A DNA stretch of 64,000 nt, from contig JAGIBL010000006.1 in NCBI GenBank assembly GCA_017744365.1, positions 186,001 through 250,000 on the forward strand, written 5' to 3'. Source of the stretch: Nocardioidaceae bacterium (GTDB lineage: Bacteria > Actinomycetota > Actinomycetes > Propionibacteriales > Nocardioidaceae). Position 1 is the stretch's first letter. Every line of letters starts with the position of its first letter. The position numbers were made by a program, and so were the translations under genes. Below are positions 53,240-63,877 of this stretch, one piece after another. The notes under the pieces are model-generated. The model did not search any database. It saw nothing but the letters and a program-made list of their open reading frames with translations, and was not told where the DNA came from.

Positions 53240-56200
53240 TCAGAGGCGGGCGAGCAGGGCAGTGCGGCGCTCGTCGTACGTGCCGACGGAGCGGAGCTTG
53301 ACGTCCTCGAACCCGCGTACCAGGCCCGGCAGCGCGGCGAGCTCGGTGACCACGTCGTACGACGAGGGGGTGAGGTCGCCCAGCAGCCGGTCCATGGTCT
53401 CCAGGTACTCCGCCAGCAGCCGCCGCTCGGTCACGCGCACCTCGGCGCGCCCGAAGGGGTCCAGCCGGGTGCCGCGCAGCCGCTTCATCCGGCTCAGCGC
53501 ACGCAGGGCCGGGCGCGACCGCGGCCCGAACCGGAGCTTGCGCTTGAGGCCGAGCGCCCGCAGCGACGGCGGGTGCAGCATCAACGACGCCGTCGCGCCG
53601 GTCCCGAAGGTCTCCTCGACGTCCGCGGCCACGTCGGCGTCCAGTGCCAGCCGGGCCACCTCGTACTCGTCCTTGTAGGCCATCAGCCCGAACGCGTGCG
53701 TGGCCACCGCCTCGGCGAGCGCGCCGGTGCCGCCGACCCGCTCCTCGGCCAGCCGGGCCCGCTCCACCAGGTCGGTGTAGCGGCGGGCGTAGCGCTCGTC
53801 CTGGTAGGCGACCAGCTCGGCACGCCGGATCGCCACGGTCCGCTCCAGGGTGCGCGGCTCTTCTGTGGTGGTGCCCAGCAGCGCGTCCACCGCGGCCGGG
53901 TCGACCACCAGCTGGCGGCCGCGCCGGAAGGCCTGCAGGTTGGCCTCGACGGCAACCCCGTTGAGCCGGATGGCCTCCTCGACGACCGCGGCCGAGAGGC
54001 CCAATTCCCCACGCTGGTGGGCGATCCCGATGAGCAGGAGGTTCGCGTACTGCTCGCCGCCGAAGAGCGTCTCGGCGTACCGGCGGGCGTCCAGCGTGGT
54101 CAGCGAGCCGGCGCGCTCGGCGATGACCGCGACGGTCTCGTCCACGTCCGGGAACCCGACGCTGCGGTCGGTCGCCATCCGGCCGGTCGGCACCAGCGAG
54201 GTGGAGACGATCGCGCTCGTCCGCTCGCCGAGCACGGCCAGGTTGCGGGGCTCGACGGCGACGAGCAGGTCGCAGCCCAGGAACAGGTCGCAGGACTCCT
54301 CGCCGAGCTTGGCGCCACCGGCGATCGGGTCCGGGGAGATCCGTACGTCGGAGACGACCGCGCCGCCCTTCTGCGCCAGGCCGGTCTGGTCGAGCGTGCT
54401 GGTCGCCCGGCCGGCCAGGTGGGCGGCGGTGGCGAGCACCTGGCTGGCGGTGACGATGCCGTTGCCGCCGATGCCCATCAGCCGGATGGCGCGCGTGGTC
54501 GCGCCCGGGACGAGCACCGGCTCGGGCAGGTCGTGCTCGCCGAGCAGGGAGCGCTTGCCCGCCAGCGGGCGCTTCTCCCCCGGCGTCACGGTCATGAACG
54601 CCGGGCAGTCACCGGCCAGGCAGGACAGGTCGGTGTTGCAGGACGCCTGGTGCACCGAGGTCTTGGTGCCGAACTCGGTCTCGGTCGGGTGCAGCGAGAG
54701 GCAGTTCGACTTCTGGCCGCAGTCGCCGCAGCCCTCGCAGATCCGCTCGTTGATGAAGACCGCCTGCTGCGGCGTCGCGGCCTTGCCGCGCTTGCGCTTG
54801 CGGCGCAGCTCGGTGGCGCACTCCTGGTCGTGGATGAGCACGGTGGTGCCGGAGGTGGCGGCGAGCAGCCGCTCGGCCTCCTCGATCCGGTCCCGGGCCA
54901 GCACCGTGACGTCGCGTGGCAGGCCCAGTCGCTTCGTCCGTCGTACGTCGTCGGTGGTGACCGCGATCCGGGCGACGCCCTCGGCACGCAGCGAGTCGAC
55001 CAGGGCGGGGATGCTCAGCTGGCCGACCGCGTCCTGGCCGCCGGTCATCGCCACCGTGGAGTTGTAGAGCAGCCGGTAGGTGATGTTGCGCCGGGAGGCG
55101 ACCGCGGCCCGGATGGCCAGGCTGCCGGAGTGGTGGAAGGTGCCGTCGCCGAGGTTCTGCACGAGGTGCTGCGGCTCCACGAACGGCGCCATCCCGAGCC
55201 ACTGGCTGCCCTCGCCGCCCATCTGGGTCAGGCCGAGCACCTGGCCGACCTGGTCCTCCTCCATCAGCAGCACCATCGCGTGGCAGCCGATGCCGGCGCC
55301 GACGGGCGAGTCGGTGTGGTTGCGGGCCGAGGTGTTGTGCGGGCAGCCGGAGCAGAAGAACGGGGTGCGCTGCACGATCGGCAGCTGCAGCCGCTGCCGG
55401 GAGAGCCGCTGCTCGCGGTCGGTCAGCCAGCCGGCGGCGCCCGGGACGCCGTGCACGGCCAGCCGGCGAGCCAGGCCGAGGGCGACCTGGTCGGCGTCGA
55501 GCTCGCCGTACGAGGCGAAGAGCTCCCGGCCGGTCTCGTCGGTCTTGCCGGTGACCAGGGGCGTCGACGCGGTGCCGTAGAGGGCCTCGCGGATCGCGGT
55601 CTCCAGGAAGGAGCGCTTCTCCTCGACCACGACGATCTCGTCGAGGCCCTCGGCGAAGGCCCGCACGGTCGCGGCCGGCAGCGGCCAGAGCACCCGCACC
55701 TGGAGGATCCGGATGCCGGCCCGCTCGAGCGCGGTCTCGTCGAGCCCGAGCATCTCGAGTGCCTGCAGCAGGTCGCGGTAGGTCTTGCCGGGCGCGACCA
55801 GCCCGATCCGGTCGCGGGCGTGCCGGTGGGTGACCGGGTTGAGGTCGTTGGCGAGCACGTACTCCTCGGCCAGCCGCAGCCGGACCGTCGCGAAGTCGCG
55901 CTCGAGCTGGCTCAGCAGCGGCGGCAGCAGCTTGCCGGTGGGGACGTGCTTGCCCGAGCCCGGCGGCAGCACCGGCGCGGGCGCCTCGGCGCCGAGGTCG
56001 ACGATCCCCGATCCGTCGGCGACGGCGGTGACGATCTTGAGCGCGGTCCACAGGCCGGAGGCCCGGGACATCGCGACGGCGTGCGCGCCGAGGGTGAGGA
56101 TCTCGGCCGGGTCGGCCGGGTAGAAGGTCGGCATCGCCAGGTCGGCCAGGGCGCGCTCGGAGGCGCACGGCACGCTGGAGGACTTCGCGGCCGGGTCGTC

Positions 56201-56656
56201 GCCGACCAGCGCGACGGCGCCGCCCTGCGGGTCGGTGCCCATCAGGTTCGCGTGCCGGAGTGCGTCGGTGGCCCGGTCCAGGCCGGGCGCCTTGCCGTAC
56301 CAGAACCCGACCACGCCGTCGACGGTCTGCGGCAGCTCGCCGATCAGCTGGCTGCCCTGGACGGCGGTGGCGGCGAGCTCCTCGTTGAGGCCGGCCTCGA
56401 AGACGATGTCGTGCTCGTCGAGCAGGTCGGCCTGCCGGGCCAGCTCCAGGTCGTAGCCGGCCAGCGGCGAGCCCTCGTAGCCGCTGACGTAGGTTCCGAT
56501 CTTCCGGCCGGCAGCGCGGTCGCGCCGGGCCTGGTCGATGGGCAGGCGTGCCAGAGCCTGGATGCCGGTCAGGTGCACCTGCCCGGGCTGGGCGGCGTAC
56601 CGGGCGGCGATCGGGTCGAGGGTGGGGAGGGGTACCGGGTCTGCAGTGGCGGTCAC
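53240..56656 (-). CDS. Indolepyruvate ferredoxin oxidoreductase, fused long form
   Basis: An 1138-residue thiamine-dependent 2-oxoacid:ferredoxin oxidoreductase, oxidising aryl pyruvates (or related 2-oxoacids) to acyl-CoA. The N-terminal region carries the pyrimidine-binding half (GKIGTYVSGYEGSPLAGYDL-like run KIGTYVSGYEGSPLAGYDL). A central thiamine domain follows with GIGCHAMVLLMEEDQVGQVL, a ferredoxin-like cluster segment (CEGCGDCGQKSNCLSLHP near residue 645, then LSCLAGDCPAFM), and a C-terminal gamma domain (IRLMGIGGNGIVTASQVLAT near residue 725). The subunits are separate genes in many archaea; the single-chain form is common in actinobacteria and proteobacteria. Divergent from an Lrp-type regulator that probably controls it. 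Confidence 0.93.
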   Translation of the reverse strand: MTATADPVPLPTLDPIAARYAAQPGQVHLTGIQALARLPIDQARRDRAAGRKIGTYVSGYEGSPLAGYDLELARQADLLDEHDIVFEAGLNEELAATAVQGSQLIGELPQTVDGVVGFWYGKAPGLDRATDALRHANLMGTDPQGGAVALVGDDPAAKSSSVPCASERALADLAMPTFYPADPAEILTLGAHAVAMSRASGLWTALKIVTAVADGSGIVDLGAEAPAPVLPPGSGKHVPTGKLLPPLLSQLERDFATVRLRLAEEYVLANDLNPVTHRHARDRIGLVAPGKTYRDLLQALEMLGLDETALERAGIRILQVRVLWPLPAATVRAFAEGLDEIVVVEEKRSFLETAIREALYGTASTPLVTGKTDETGRELFASYGELDADQVALGLARRLAVHGVPGAAGWLTDREQRLSRQRLQLPIVQRTPFFCSGCPHNTSARNHTDSPVGAGIGCHAMVLLMEEDQVGQVLGLTQMGGEGSQWLGMAPFVEPQHLVQNLGDGTFHHSGSLAIRAAVASRRNITYRLLYNSTVAMTGGQDAVGQLSIPALVDSLRAEGVARIAVTTDDVRRTKRLGLPRDVTVLARDRIEEAERLLAATSGTTVLIHDQECATELRRKRKRGKAATPQQAVFINERICEGCGDCGQKSNCLSLHPTETEFGTKTSVHQASCNTDLSCLAGDCPAFMTVTPGEKRPLAGKRSLLGEHDLPEPVLVPGATTRAIRLMGIGGNGIVTASQVLATAAHLAGRATSTLDQTGLAQKGGAVVSDVRISPDPIAGGAKLGEESCDLFLGCDLLVAVEPRNLAVLGERTSAIVSTSLVPTGRMATDRSVGFPDVDETVAVIAERAGSLTTLDARRYAETLFGGEQYANLLLIGIAHQRGELGLSAAVVEEAIRLNGVAVEANLQAFRRGRQLVVDPAAVDALLGTTTEEPRTLERTVAIRRAELVAYQDERYARRYTDLVERARLAEERVGGTGALAEAVATHAFGLMAYKDEYEVARLALDADVAADVEETFGTGATASLMLHPPSLRALGLKRKLRFGPRSRPALRALSRMKRLRGTRLDPFGRAEVRVTERRLLAEYLETMDRLLGDLTPSSYDVVTELAALPGLVRGFEDVKLRSVGTYDERRTALLARL

Positions 56657-56769
56657 GAAGGTCTCCTCTGCGCGATCTGTGCTCGTAGACTCGCGGAGCG
56701 GTACCGTCGCTGCAACAAAAACGGCGACAACTAATCATTGTGCGCAGTCCGAAGGATGTGACTCAGGTC

Positions 56770-57291
56770 ATGGTGAACCAGCCGATCAGCCTCGACCAGC
56801 TCGACGCCCGCCTCATCGGCGCGCTCACCGAGAACCCGCGCCGCGGCGTCGTCGACCTGGCCACGGCCATGGGCGTCGCCCGCAACACCGTGCAGGCACG
56901 CATCCGCCGGCTCGAGGAGTCCGGGGTGCTGGACGGCTTCACCCCGCAGCTCGACCTCAACCGGATCGGGGTCGCGGTGATGGCCTGGGCCGCGCTCGCG
57001 CTCGAGCAGGCCGAGCTCGACCGCGTGGTCGAGGCCCTGGTCGCCGAGTCGCACGTGATGGAGGTGCTGACCACCACCGGCCGCGAGGACCTCATGGTCC
57101 GGGTCGCCGCCGCCACCCACGCCGAGCTGCAGGGCGTCGTGCAGCGCATCGTCGCCATCCCCGGCGTCTCGCACTCGAACACGATGATCGTGCTGACCGC
57201 GCCGCTGCGCCCACGGGTGCAGCCGCTGCTCGACGAGCTGACGAAGGACGCGGGCTGGGGGCGGTCGACGGCGCTGCCGGTGGGGGGTTAG
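56770..57291 (+). CDS. Lrp/AsnC-family transcriptional regulator
   Basis: A 173-residue regulator: N-terminal helix-turn-helix (LDQLDARLIGALTENPRRGV, MGVARNTVQARIRRLEESGV) and a C-terminal RAM ligand domain (TTTGREDLMVRVAAATHAEL, VSHSNTMIVLTAPLRPRV). It is divergent from the indolepyruvate oxidoreductase gene, so regulation by an aromatic amino acid is plausible. The ATG at 56770 is preferred; a GTG at 56740 would add ten residues. Its 3' end overlaps the convergent small gene by four bases. Confidence 0.9.
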   Translation: MVNQPISLDQLDARLIGALTENPRRGVVDLATAMGVARNTVQARIRRLEESGVLDGFTPQLDLNRIGVAVMAWAALALEQAELDRVVEALVAESHVMEVLTTTGREDLMVRVAAATHAELQGVVQRIVAIPGVSHSNTMIVLTAPLRPRVQPLLDELTKDAGWGRSTALPVGG

Positions 57292-57506
57292 GCGGTCGCT
57301 TCCGGGTCGGTGCCGCCGAGCGCCGCGAGCCTCCGGGCACTCTCCATCCTGATCTGCGCCGTGGCCGCCACGGTGGGTCGCGTTGCGAGTCGAATCGCCT
57401 CGCGCCTCAACAGCTCCGGCACCGACAACCCGTCCTCGGCGGCGCGACGCGACAGGGCGAGGTACACCTCGTCCTCGATGTTGCGGATCCGGATCGTCCT
57501 GGGCAT
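57288..57506 (-). CDS. FitA-like ribbon-helix-helix protein
   Basis: A 72-residue protein: PRTIRIRNIEDEVYLALSRR then AAEDGLSVPELLRREAIRLA. The N-terminal strand and two helices match FitA/VapB-type antitoxins, DNA-binding partners of PIN-domain RNases. No toxin gene follows: the downstream neighbour on this strand is guaA further left in a separate unit and the Lrp gene lies opposite. So it is an orphan antitoxin or a stand-alone small regulator. Confidence 0.8.
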   Translation of the reverse strand: MPRTIRIRNIEDEVYLALSRRAAEDGLSVPELLRREAIRLATRPTVAATAQIRMESARRLAALGGTDPEATA

Positions 57507-57566
57507 GCGTTCACCATGCCACGCGGAGCACGATCACGAGCCGTGCCGATGCAGGTCAGCCCCGGC

Positions 57567-59138
<1,572 letters not shown>

Positions 59139-59189
59139 GGAAGGGGCCTTCCGGGTCGCCGTACGGGATGCCCCGCAGTCTATCCGTGC

Positions 59190-59234
59190 GCGAGCGGGCA
59201 GTTTGTACGGCGTCAGGGACGGCGAGCGGGCAGT
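59190..59234 (-). repeat. Two-copy 32-bp-period array
   Basis: GCGAGCGGGCAGT at 59190-59202 and 59222-59234, exactly 32 bp apart; on the minus strand these read ACTGCCCGCTCGC, the motif of the other arrays. It lies about 50-95 bp upstream of the guaA start, in the direction of guaA. Confidence 0.7.
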
Positions 59235-59290
59235 GACGCCACGCCTGGTGGCGCTGACCGGCGGAGCCTCGGGCCCCGGCCAACCGTGCC

Positions 59291-59546
59291 GGAAATGACT
59301 CAGGGCCCGACCGGGGAGCAACGGCAGAGCGTCGGGCCCCGGCCCGCCCTCCCGCCCCTGGAAATGACTCAGGGCCCGACCGGGGAGCAACGGCAGAGCG
59401 TCGGGCCCCCGGCCCGCCCTCCCGCCCCTGGAAATGACTCAGGGCCCGACCGGGGAGCAACGGCAGAGCGTCGGGCCCCCGGCCCGCCCTCCCGCCCCTG
59501 GAAATGACTCAGGGCCCGACCGGGGAGGGAGGGAGGTCGGGCCCTG
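59291..59546. repeat. Tandem 70-bp hairpin repeats upstream of guaA
   Basis: GGAAATGACTCAGGGCCCGA begins units at 59291, 59360, 59430 and 59500 (periods 69, 70, 70). The fourth is partial, to about 59527, then diverges. Each full unit holds GGGCCCGAC and, about 20 bases later, its complement GTCGGGCCC. The last forms a perfect 12-bp stem (59510-59521 with 59535-59546). No reading frame is preserved. The segment lies in the 638-bp gap between guaA and the GMC gene, and may be an amplified bidirectional terminator or a minisatellite. Confidence 0.85.
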
Positions 59547-59696
59547 ATGCGTCCACGTGGTGTGAACCGTGTCGAGATCGGGCCTGGGAGGGAGCGATGC
59601 ACCCGATCTGCACTGGTAAACGAAGGCTCCGCAGCGGGGTTACGCGGGTTCTTGAATATTTTCCTGTCAGATCGAAACGCCCGTTTTGGTCGCATT

Positions 59697-59774
59697 CGTG
59701 CCCGCTCGGCGTCGTACGCGACGCACGAAGTGCCCGCTCGGCGCGTTGCACGAGGTACGGACTGCCCGGTCAGC
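59697..59774 (+). repeat. Three-copy 32-bp-period array
   Basis: CGTGCCCGCTCGGC at 59697, AGTGCCCGCTCGGC at 59729 and ACTGCCCGGTCAGC at 59761, exactly 32 bp apart. It abuts the stop codon of the GMC oxidoreductase gene. Same motif and period as the array at 38431. Confidence 0.75.
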
Positions 59775-59776
59775 GC

Positions 59777-61486
59777 TCAGGAGACCCCGACGATCGGCAG
59801 GTGCAGGGCTCCCGGAGCGTCCGCGGGGACGACCGGGGCCTTCGGGACGACGGGCACCAGACGCTCGTAGGCGCTGCCCAGGGCAGGACGGGTGTCCTGC
59901 TCGCCCTTGTTGGGCCAGAACGCCATCGCCCGCTCGGCCTGCGCGGTGATCGTCAGCGACGGGTTCACGCCCAGGTTCGCGCTGATCGCCGAGCCGTCCA
60001 CGACGTGCAGGCCCGGGTGCCCGTACATCCGCTGGTAGGCGTCGATCACGCCGGTCTCCGGGGAGTCGCCGATCGTGCAGCCGCCGATGAAGTGCGCGGT
60101 CAGCGGCCGGTTGAACGGCTCGCCGATGGTGCCGCCCGGGGTGCCGCCCATGAGCTCCGCCATCCGCCGTACGGCGTCGTTGGCCACCGGGATCCAGGAG
60201 GGGTTCGGCTCGCCGTGGCCCTGCCGCGAGGAAAGCACGTACCCGAACGGGGTCTTCTTCGCGAACGTCGTGATCGAGTTGTCGACCGTCTGCATGACCA
60301 GCGCGATCACGGTGCGCTCCGACCAGTGCTTGAGGTCGTAGAGCTCGCGGATGTTGGCCTTCTGGGTCCACAGCTCCTTCAGCCAGGTCTGCCAGCGCGG
60401 CCGCGGCCCGTCGCCGTCGGTGAGCACGGTCTGCATCAGCGACATCGCGTTGCTGCCCTTGCCGTAGCGCACCGGTTCGATGTGGGTGTGCTCGTCGGGG
60501 TGGAACGACGAGGTGATCGCCACGCCCTGGCTGTAGTCGGTCGGGTCGGTCGACGGCGCGATCGCCCCCAGCAGCGACTCGGAGTTGGTCCGGGTCAGCA
60601 CGCCGAGCCGGTCCGAGACGCGCGGCAGGTCGCCCTCGGCCTTGAGCTTGTGCAGCAGCTTCTGGGTGCCCAGTGCCGCCGCGGAGAAGATGACCTGCTC
60701 CGCGGTGAGGGTCCGCCGCGAACGCGCGGTCACCCGCTTGGCCTTGGTGTACTTCACGTCCACCTGGTAGCCGCCGTCGGGCAGCGGCCGCACCCGGGTG
60801 ACCGTGGTCAGCGGCATCACCTTCGCGCCGGCCTGCTCGGCCAGGTAGAGGTAGTTCTTCACCAGGGTGTTCTTGGCGTTGTGCCGGCAGCCGGTCATGC
60901 ACTCGCCGCACGCCTTGCAGGGGTTCCGGTCCGGGCCGGCACCGCCGAAGAACGGGTCCTTCACGGTGTCGATCGGCTTGTCGCCGGGCCCGCCGAAGAA
61001 CACGCCGACCGGGGTCGGGTGGTAGGTGTCGCCGACGCCCATCTCCTCGGCGACCTGCTGCATCACCGCGTCCGAGGGCGTGCGCAGCGGGTTCTCGACC
61101 ACGCCGAGCATCCGCTTGGCCTGGTCGTAGTACGGCGCCAGCTCGGCCTTCCAGTCGGTGATGTGCGCCCACGACTTGTCGGAGTAGAACGGGTCCAGCG
61201 GCTCGTAGAGCGTGTTCGCGTAGACCAGCGACCCACCACCGACACCGGCGCCCGCGAGGATCAGGCAGTCCTTGACCATGTCGATCCGCTGGATCCCGTA
61301 GCAGCCCAGGGCCGGCTGGAAGAGGAATCGCTGCAGGTCCCAGGAAGTGTCGGCGAAGTCCTCGTCCTTGAAGCGCGCACCCGCCTCCAGCACGCCGACG
61401 CGATAGCCCTTCTCGGTGAGCCGCAGCGCGCTGACGGAACCGCCGAAGCCGGAGCCGATGACGAGAACGTCGAAGTCGAACGTCAT
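59777..61486 (-). CDS. GMC-family FAD oxidoreductase
   Basis: A 569-residue flavoprotein. The N-terminal FAD motif is DVLVIGSGFGGSVSALRL. It has AGAGVGGGSLVYANTLYEPL, a Cys-rich CKACGECMTGCRHNAKNTL near residue 195 (iron-sulphur-like), and the C-terminal GMC signature HFIGGCTIGDSPETG with LHVVDGSAISANLGVNPSLT. It resembles the cholesterol-oxidase-like GMC group, although the substrate is unknown. The ATG overlaps the TGA of the aldehyde dehydrogenase gene (TGATG), so the two are coupled and may oxidise successive intermediates. Confidence 0.9.
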   Translation of the reverse strand: MTFDFDVLVIGSGFGGSVSALRLTEKGYRVGVLEAGARFKDEDFADTSWDLQRFLFQPALGCYGIQRIDMVKDCLILAGAGVGGGSLVYANTLYEPLDPFYSDKSWAHITDWKAELAPYYDQAKRMLGVVENPLRTPSDAVMQQVAEEMGVGDTYHPTPVGVFFGGPGDKPIDTVKDPFFGGAGPDRNPCKACGECMTGCRHNAKNTLVKNYLYLAEQAGAKVMPLTTVTRVRPLPDGGYQVDVKYTKAKRVTARSRRTLTAEQVIFSAAALGTQKLLHKLKAEGDLPRVSDRLGVLTRTNSESLLGAIAPSTDPTDYSQGVAITSSFHPDEHTHIEPVRYGKGSNAMSLMQTVLTDGDGPRPRWQTWLKELWTQKANIRELYDLKHWSERTVIALVMQTVDNSITTFAKKTPFGYVLSSRQGHGEPNPSWIPVANDAVRRMAELMGGTPGGTIGEPFNRPLTAHFIGGCTIGDSPETGVIDAYQRMYGHPGLHVVDGSAISANLGVNPSLTITAQAERAMAFWPNKGEQDTRPALGSAYERLVPVVPKAPVVPADAPGALHLPIVGVS

Positions 61487-63087
61487 CAGGCGCGACCCAG
61501 CTTCTTCATCAGCCGCAGCGAGAGCGTCATCGTCTTGGCGTACTGCTCGTCGTTGAGACCGAGCTGCGGGCTGAATCGCAGCAGCGACTGCGAGGCGACC
61601 GCCTGCGTCTCGGTGTAGCGGCGGATGCCCTCGCTCCCCTGCCGCCGGCCCATCCCGGACTCGCGCATCCCGCCCATGGGCGCGTCGATGCTGGCGAAGG
61701 TGGCCCCGAACGCCTCGTTGATGTTGACCGTGCCGCACTTGATCTGCCGCGCGACGATCCGGGCGCGCTTCACGTCGCGGCTGTAGATGCTCGCGTTCAG
61801 GCCGTACTCGCCGTCGTTCGCGCGGGCGATGGCATCGGCCTCGTCGGAGAAGCGGTACAGCGAGATGACCGGGCCGAAGGTCTCGTGACCGAAGCAGGTC
61901 ATCTCCGGGGTGACGCCCTCGAGGATGGTCGGCTCGAAGTAGAACGGGCCGAGGTCGGGGCGCGGGTGGCCGCCGGCGAGGATCGTGGCGCCCTTGGCGA
62001 CCGCGTCCTCGACGTGCGCGGTGACGGTGTCGAGCTGGTCCTGGCTGATCAGCGAGCCCATGTCGCTGCCCCACTCCAGGCCGGCCGAGAGGTTCATCGC
62101 CTTGGTGGCCGCGACGAACTTCTCCTTGAACTTGTCATAGACCTGGTCCGCGACGAACATCCGCTCGGTCGAGACGCAGAGCTGGCCGGCGTTGGAGAAG
62201 CAGGCTCGCACGGCACCCTCGGCTGCCTTGTCGAGATCCGCGTCGCGCAGGATCAGGATCGGGTTCTTGCCGCCCAGCTCCAGCGAGCAGCCGATGAGCC
62301 GGTCGGCGCACTGCTGCGCGATGAGCTTGCCGGTCGCGGTTGAGCCGGTGAAGCAGATGTAGTCCGAGCGCTCGATGATCGGCGTGCCGAGCTCACGACC
62401 CGGGCCGGCGACCACGTTCCACAGGTCCGCCGGGAAGCCGGCCTCCTCGAGCAGCTGGGCGCCGAGCAGCGCGGAGAGCATCGTCTGCGCGTCCGGCTTG
62501 GTGACCACCGCGTTGCCGGCGAGCAGCGCGGGCAGGCCGTCGCACAGCGCCATCGTGAACGGGTAGTTCCACGGCGAGATGATCCCGACGACGCCCTTGG
62601 GCACGAAGTTCACCTCGGCGCGGGTCAGCCCGGGGATCACACCGAGCCGCTTCTCCGAGTCCAGGTGCTGGTGCGCCGTACGGGCGTAGTAGCGAGCCGT
62701 GAGCGCGATGTGGATCGGCTCGTCGAAGGCGTGCTTGCGAGCCTTGCCGGACTCCCAGCAGATCAGGTCGATGATCTCGTCCTGCCGGTCCAGCACGATG
62801 TCGTGCAGCCGCAGCAGCAGCTCGGCGCGGTGGTCGAGCGAGGTGCGCTGCCAGGCCTGCTGCGCGCGCCGAGCCCGGGCGAACGCCTCCTTGACGTCGG
62901 CCTCGTTCGACTGCGGGATCACCGCGAGCGGCTTCCCGGTGGCGGGCGCGTACGACGTGACGCCGGTGCCCGTGGTGGCGATGATCCGCTTGGTCAGCGC
63001 GCTGACGTACTCGGGCTCGAAGGCGTACGACGCCCGCGGGTCGTGCTCGGGGTCGGCCGGAAGCTGCGTCGAGGGGTTCAGGCTCAT
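61486..63087 (-). CDS. Succinate-semialdehyde dehydrogenase-type aldehyde dehydrogenase
   Basis: A 533-residue NAD(P)-dependent aldehyde dehydrogenase resembling GabD2. Motifs: IISPWNYPFTMALCDGLPAL, FTGSTATGKLIAQ, the catalytic Glu in LELGGKNPIL and the catalytic Cys in FSNAGQLCVSTERMFVA, ending GMGRRQGSEGIRRYTETQAV. Oxidises succinate semialdehyde or a similar aldehyde. First gene of a two-gene operon with the GMC oxidoreductase; a 28-bp dyad precedes it. Confidence 0.9.
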   Translation of the reverse strand: MSLNPSTQLPADPEHDPRASYAFEPEYVSALTKRIIATTGTGVTSYAPATGKPLAVIPQSNEADVKEAFARARRAQQAWQRTSLDHRAELLLRLHDIVLDRQDEIIDLICWESGKARKHAFDEPIHIALTARYYARTAHQHLDSEKRLGVIPGLTRAEVNFVPKGVVGIISPWNYPFTMALCDGLPALLAGNAVVTKPDAQTMLSALLGAQLLEEAGFPADLWNVVAGPGRELGTPIIERSDYICFTGSTATGKLIAQQCADRLIGCSLELGGKNPILILRDADLDKAAEGAVRACFSNAGQLCVSTERMFVADQVYDKFKEKFVAATKAMNLSAGLEWGSDMGSLISQDQLDTVTAHVEDAVAKGATILAGGHPRPDLGPFYFEPTILEGVTPEMTCFGHETFGPVISLYRFSDEADAIARANDGEYGLNASIYSRDVKRARIVARQIKCGTVNINEAFGATFASIDAPMGGMRESGMGRRQGSEGIRRYTETQAVASQSLLRFSPQLGLNDEQYAKTMTLSLRLMKKLGRA

Positions 63088-63111
63088 GTCCGGAGCGTAA
63101 ACCCATGGGTA

Positions 63112-63139
63112 ACTTTACACAATGGCCGATCTGTAAAGT
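63112..63139. promoter_or_regulatory. Inverted repeat before the SSADH operon
   Basis: ACTTTACA at 63112-63119 and its exact complement TGTAAAGT at 63132-63139 are centred 20 bp apart, two helical turns. They lie 25-52 bp before the SSADH start, which suggests a dimeric regulator site. No regulator gene is adjacent. Confidence 0.55.
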
Positions 63140-63142
63140 GGG

Positions 63143-63817
63143 CTACTTGAATCGGAAGTAGAGCCAGGCGCCGTTGCCGGCCAGGTTGCGGGAGTCGCCG
63201 GCGAAGAGGGCGCGGACGCGGAACCGGACTCCCGAAGGGTGGCTGCCGGCCCAGCGCCAGGAGACCCGGCCGGTGCTGTCCTCGATGATGCAGGCGCTGG
63301 TGAGCCGGGCCCGCCAGGCACCGTCGCGGTAGCGCTGCAGCTGGTGGCGCAGGCACATCTGCCCCGGGCGCTTCGGGTAGGTCAGCGTCCGGAACAGGGG
63401 CGAGGCGCCACGCTTCATCACCAGGTAGGCACCGCTGCGGGCGTAGCCGGTGTGCAGTGTGGTCGCGATCCGCGGACGCACCCAGACGAAGACCGTGTCG
63501 CTGGCCGGGTCGGTGGTGCCGCCCTCGACGACGGCGGTGACCCGGGTGTTCACGGTCAGCGCGAGGGTGAGCTGGTACGGACCCTCGGCGGGCTCCTGCA
63601 TCGCGAAGGTGGTCGCGGCCGCACCCGCGGGCTCGATCCGGATCTTCAAGGTCCCGTTGCCGGTGTTCGAGGTCGAGCCCCAGAACCGGACGCTCGTGCC
63701 CGCCACCGAGACCTTCCGGTCGGCGTTGAGCGTCACCGTCGCCGCGTCGGCGTGCGCGGGGGCCGCGACTCCCACGACCGCGGCCACCAGCGCCAGCACG
63801 AGAAGACGAACCCTCAT
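63143..63817 (-). CDS. Secreted protein of unknown function
   Basis: A 224-residue exported protein: signal peptide MRVRLLVLALVAAVVGVAAP with AHADA cleavage region, then an all-beta sequence (ATVTLNADRKVSVAGTSVRF, TLKIRIEPAGAAATTFAM) like an Ig/bacterial-type adhesin fold, and a C-terminal part with two Cys residues (GQMCLRHQLQRYRDG, LTSACIIEDS) that may form a disulphide. Ends WLYFRFK. No named family. A GGGGGGA site precedes the ATG. Confidence 0.78.
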   Translation of the reverse strand: MRVRLLVLALVAAVVGVAAPAHADAATVTLNADRKVSVAGTSVRFWGSTSNTGNGTLKIRIEPAGAAATTFAMQEPAEGPYQLTLALTVNTRVTAVVEGGTTDPASDTVFVWVRPRIATTLHTGYARSGAYLVMKRGASPLFRTLTYPKRPGQMCLRHQLQRYRDGAWRARLTSACIIEDSTGRVSWRWAGSHPSGVRFRVRALFAGDSRNLAGNGAWLYFRFK

Positions 63818-63877
63818 GACGATCCCCCCGTCGAATCCGGACTTTCCGGGAGGTTCAACGCGAGAATCGGCCCTGGG

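Noticed and set aside
52907-56734. Plus-strand frame of 1275 codons opposite the indolepyruvate oxidoreductase
   Set aside because: The minus-strand frame has clear catalytic and cluster motifs; the plus frame is Arg/Gly/Gln-rich and has none.
59139-59390. N-terminal extension of guaA through the repeats
   Set aside because: The upstream frame reads through noncoding repeat DNA; the TTG at 59138 with GGAAGG gives the normal GuaA N-terminus.
59291-59546. Possible CRISPR array
   Set aside because: The whole 70-bp unit is repeated without unique spacers, and no cas genes are nearby.
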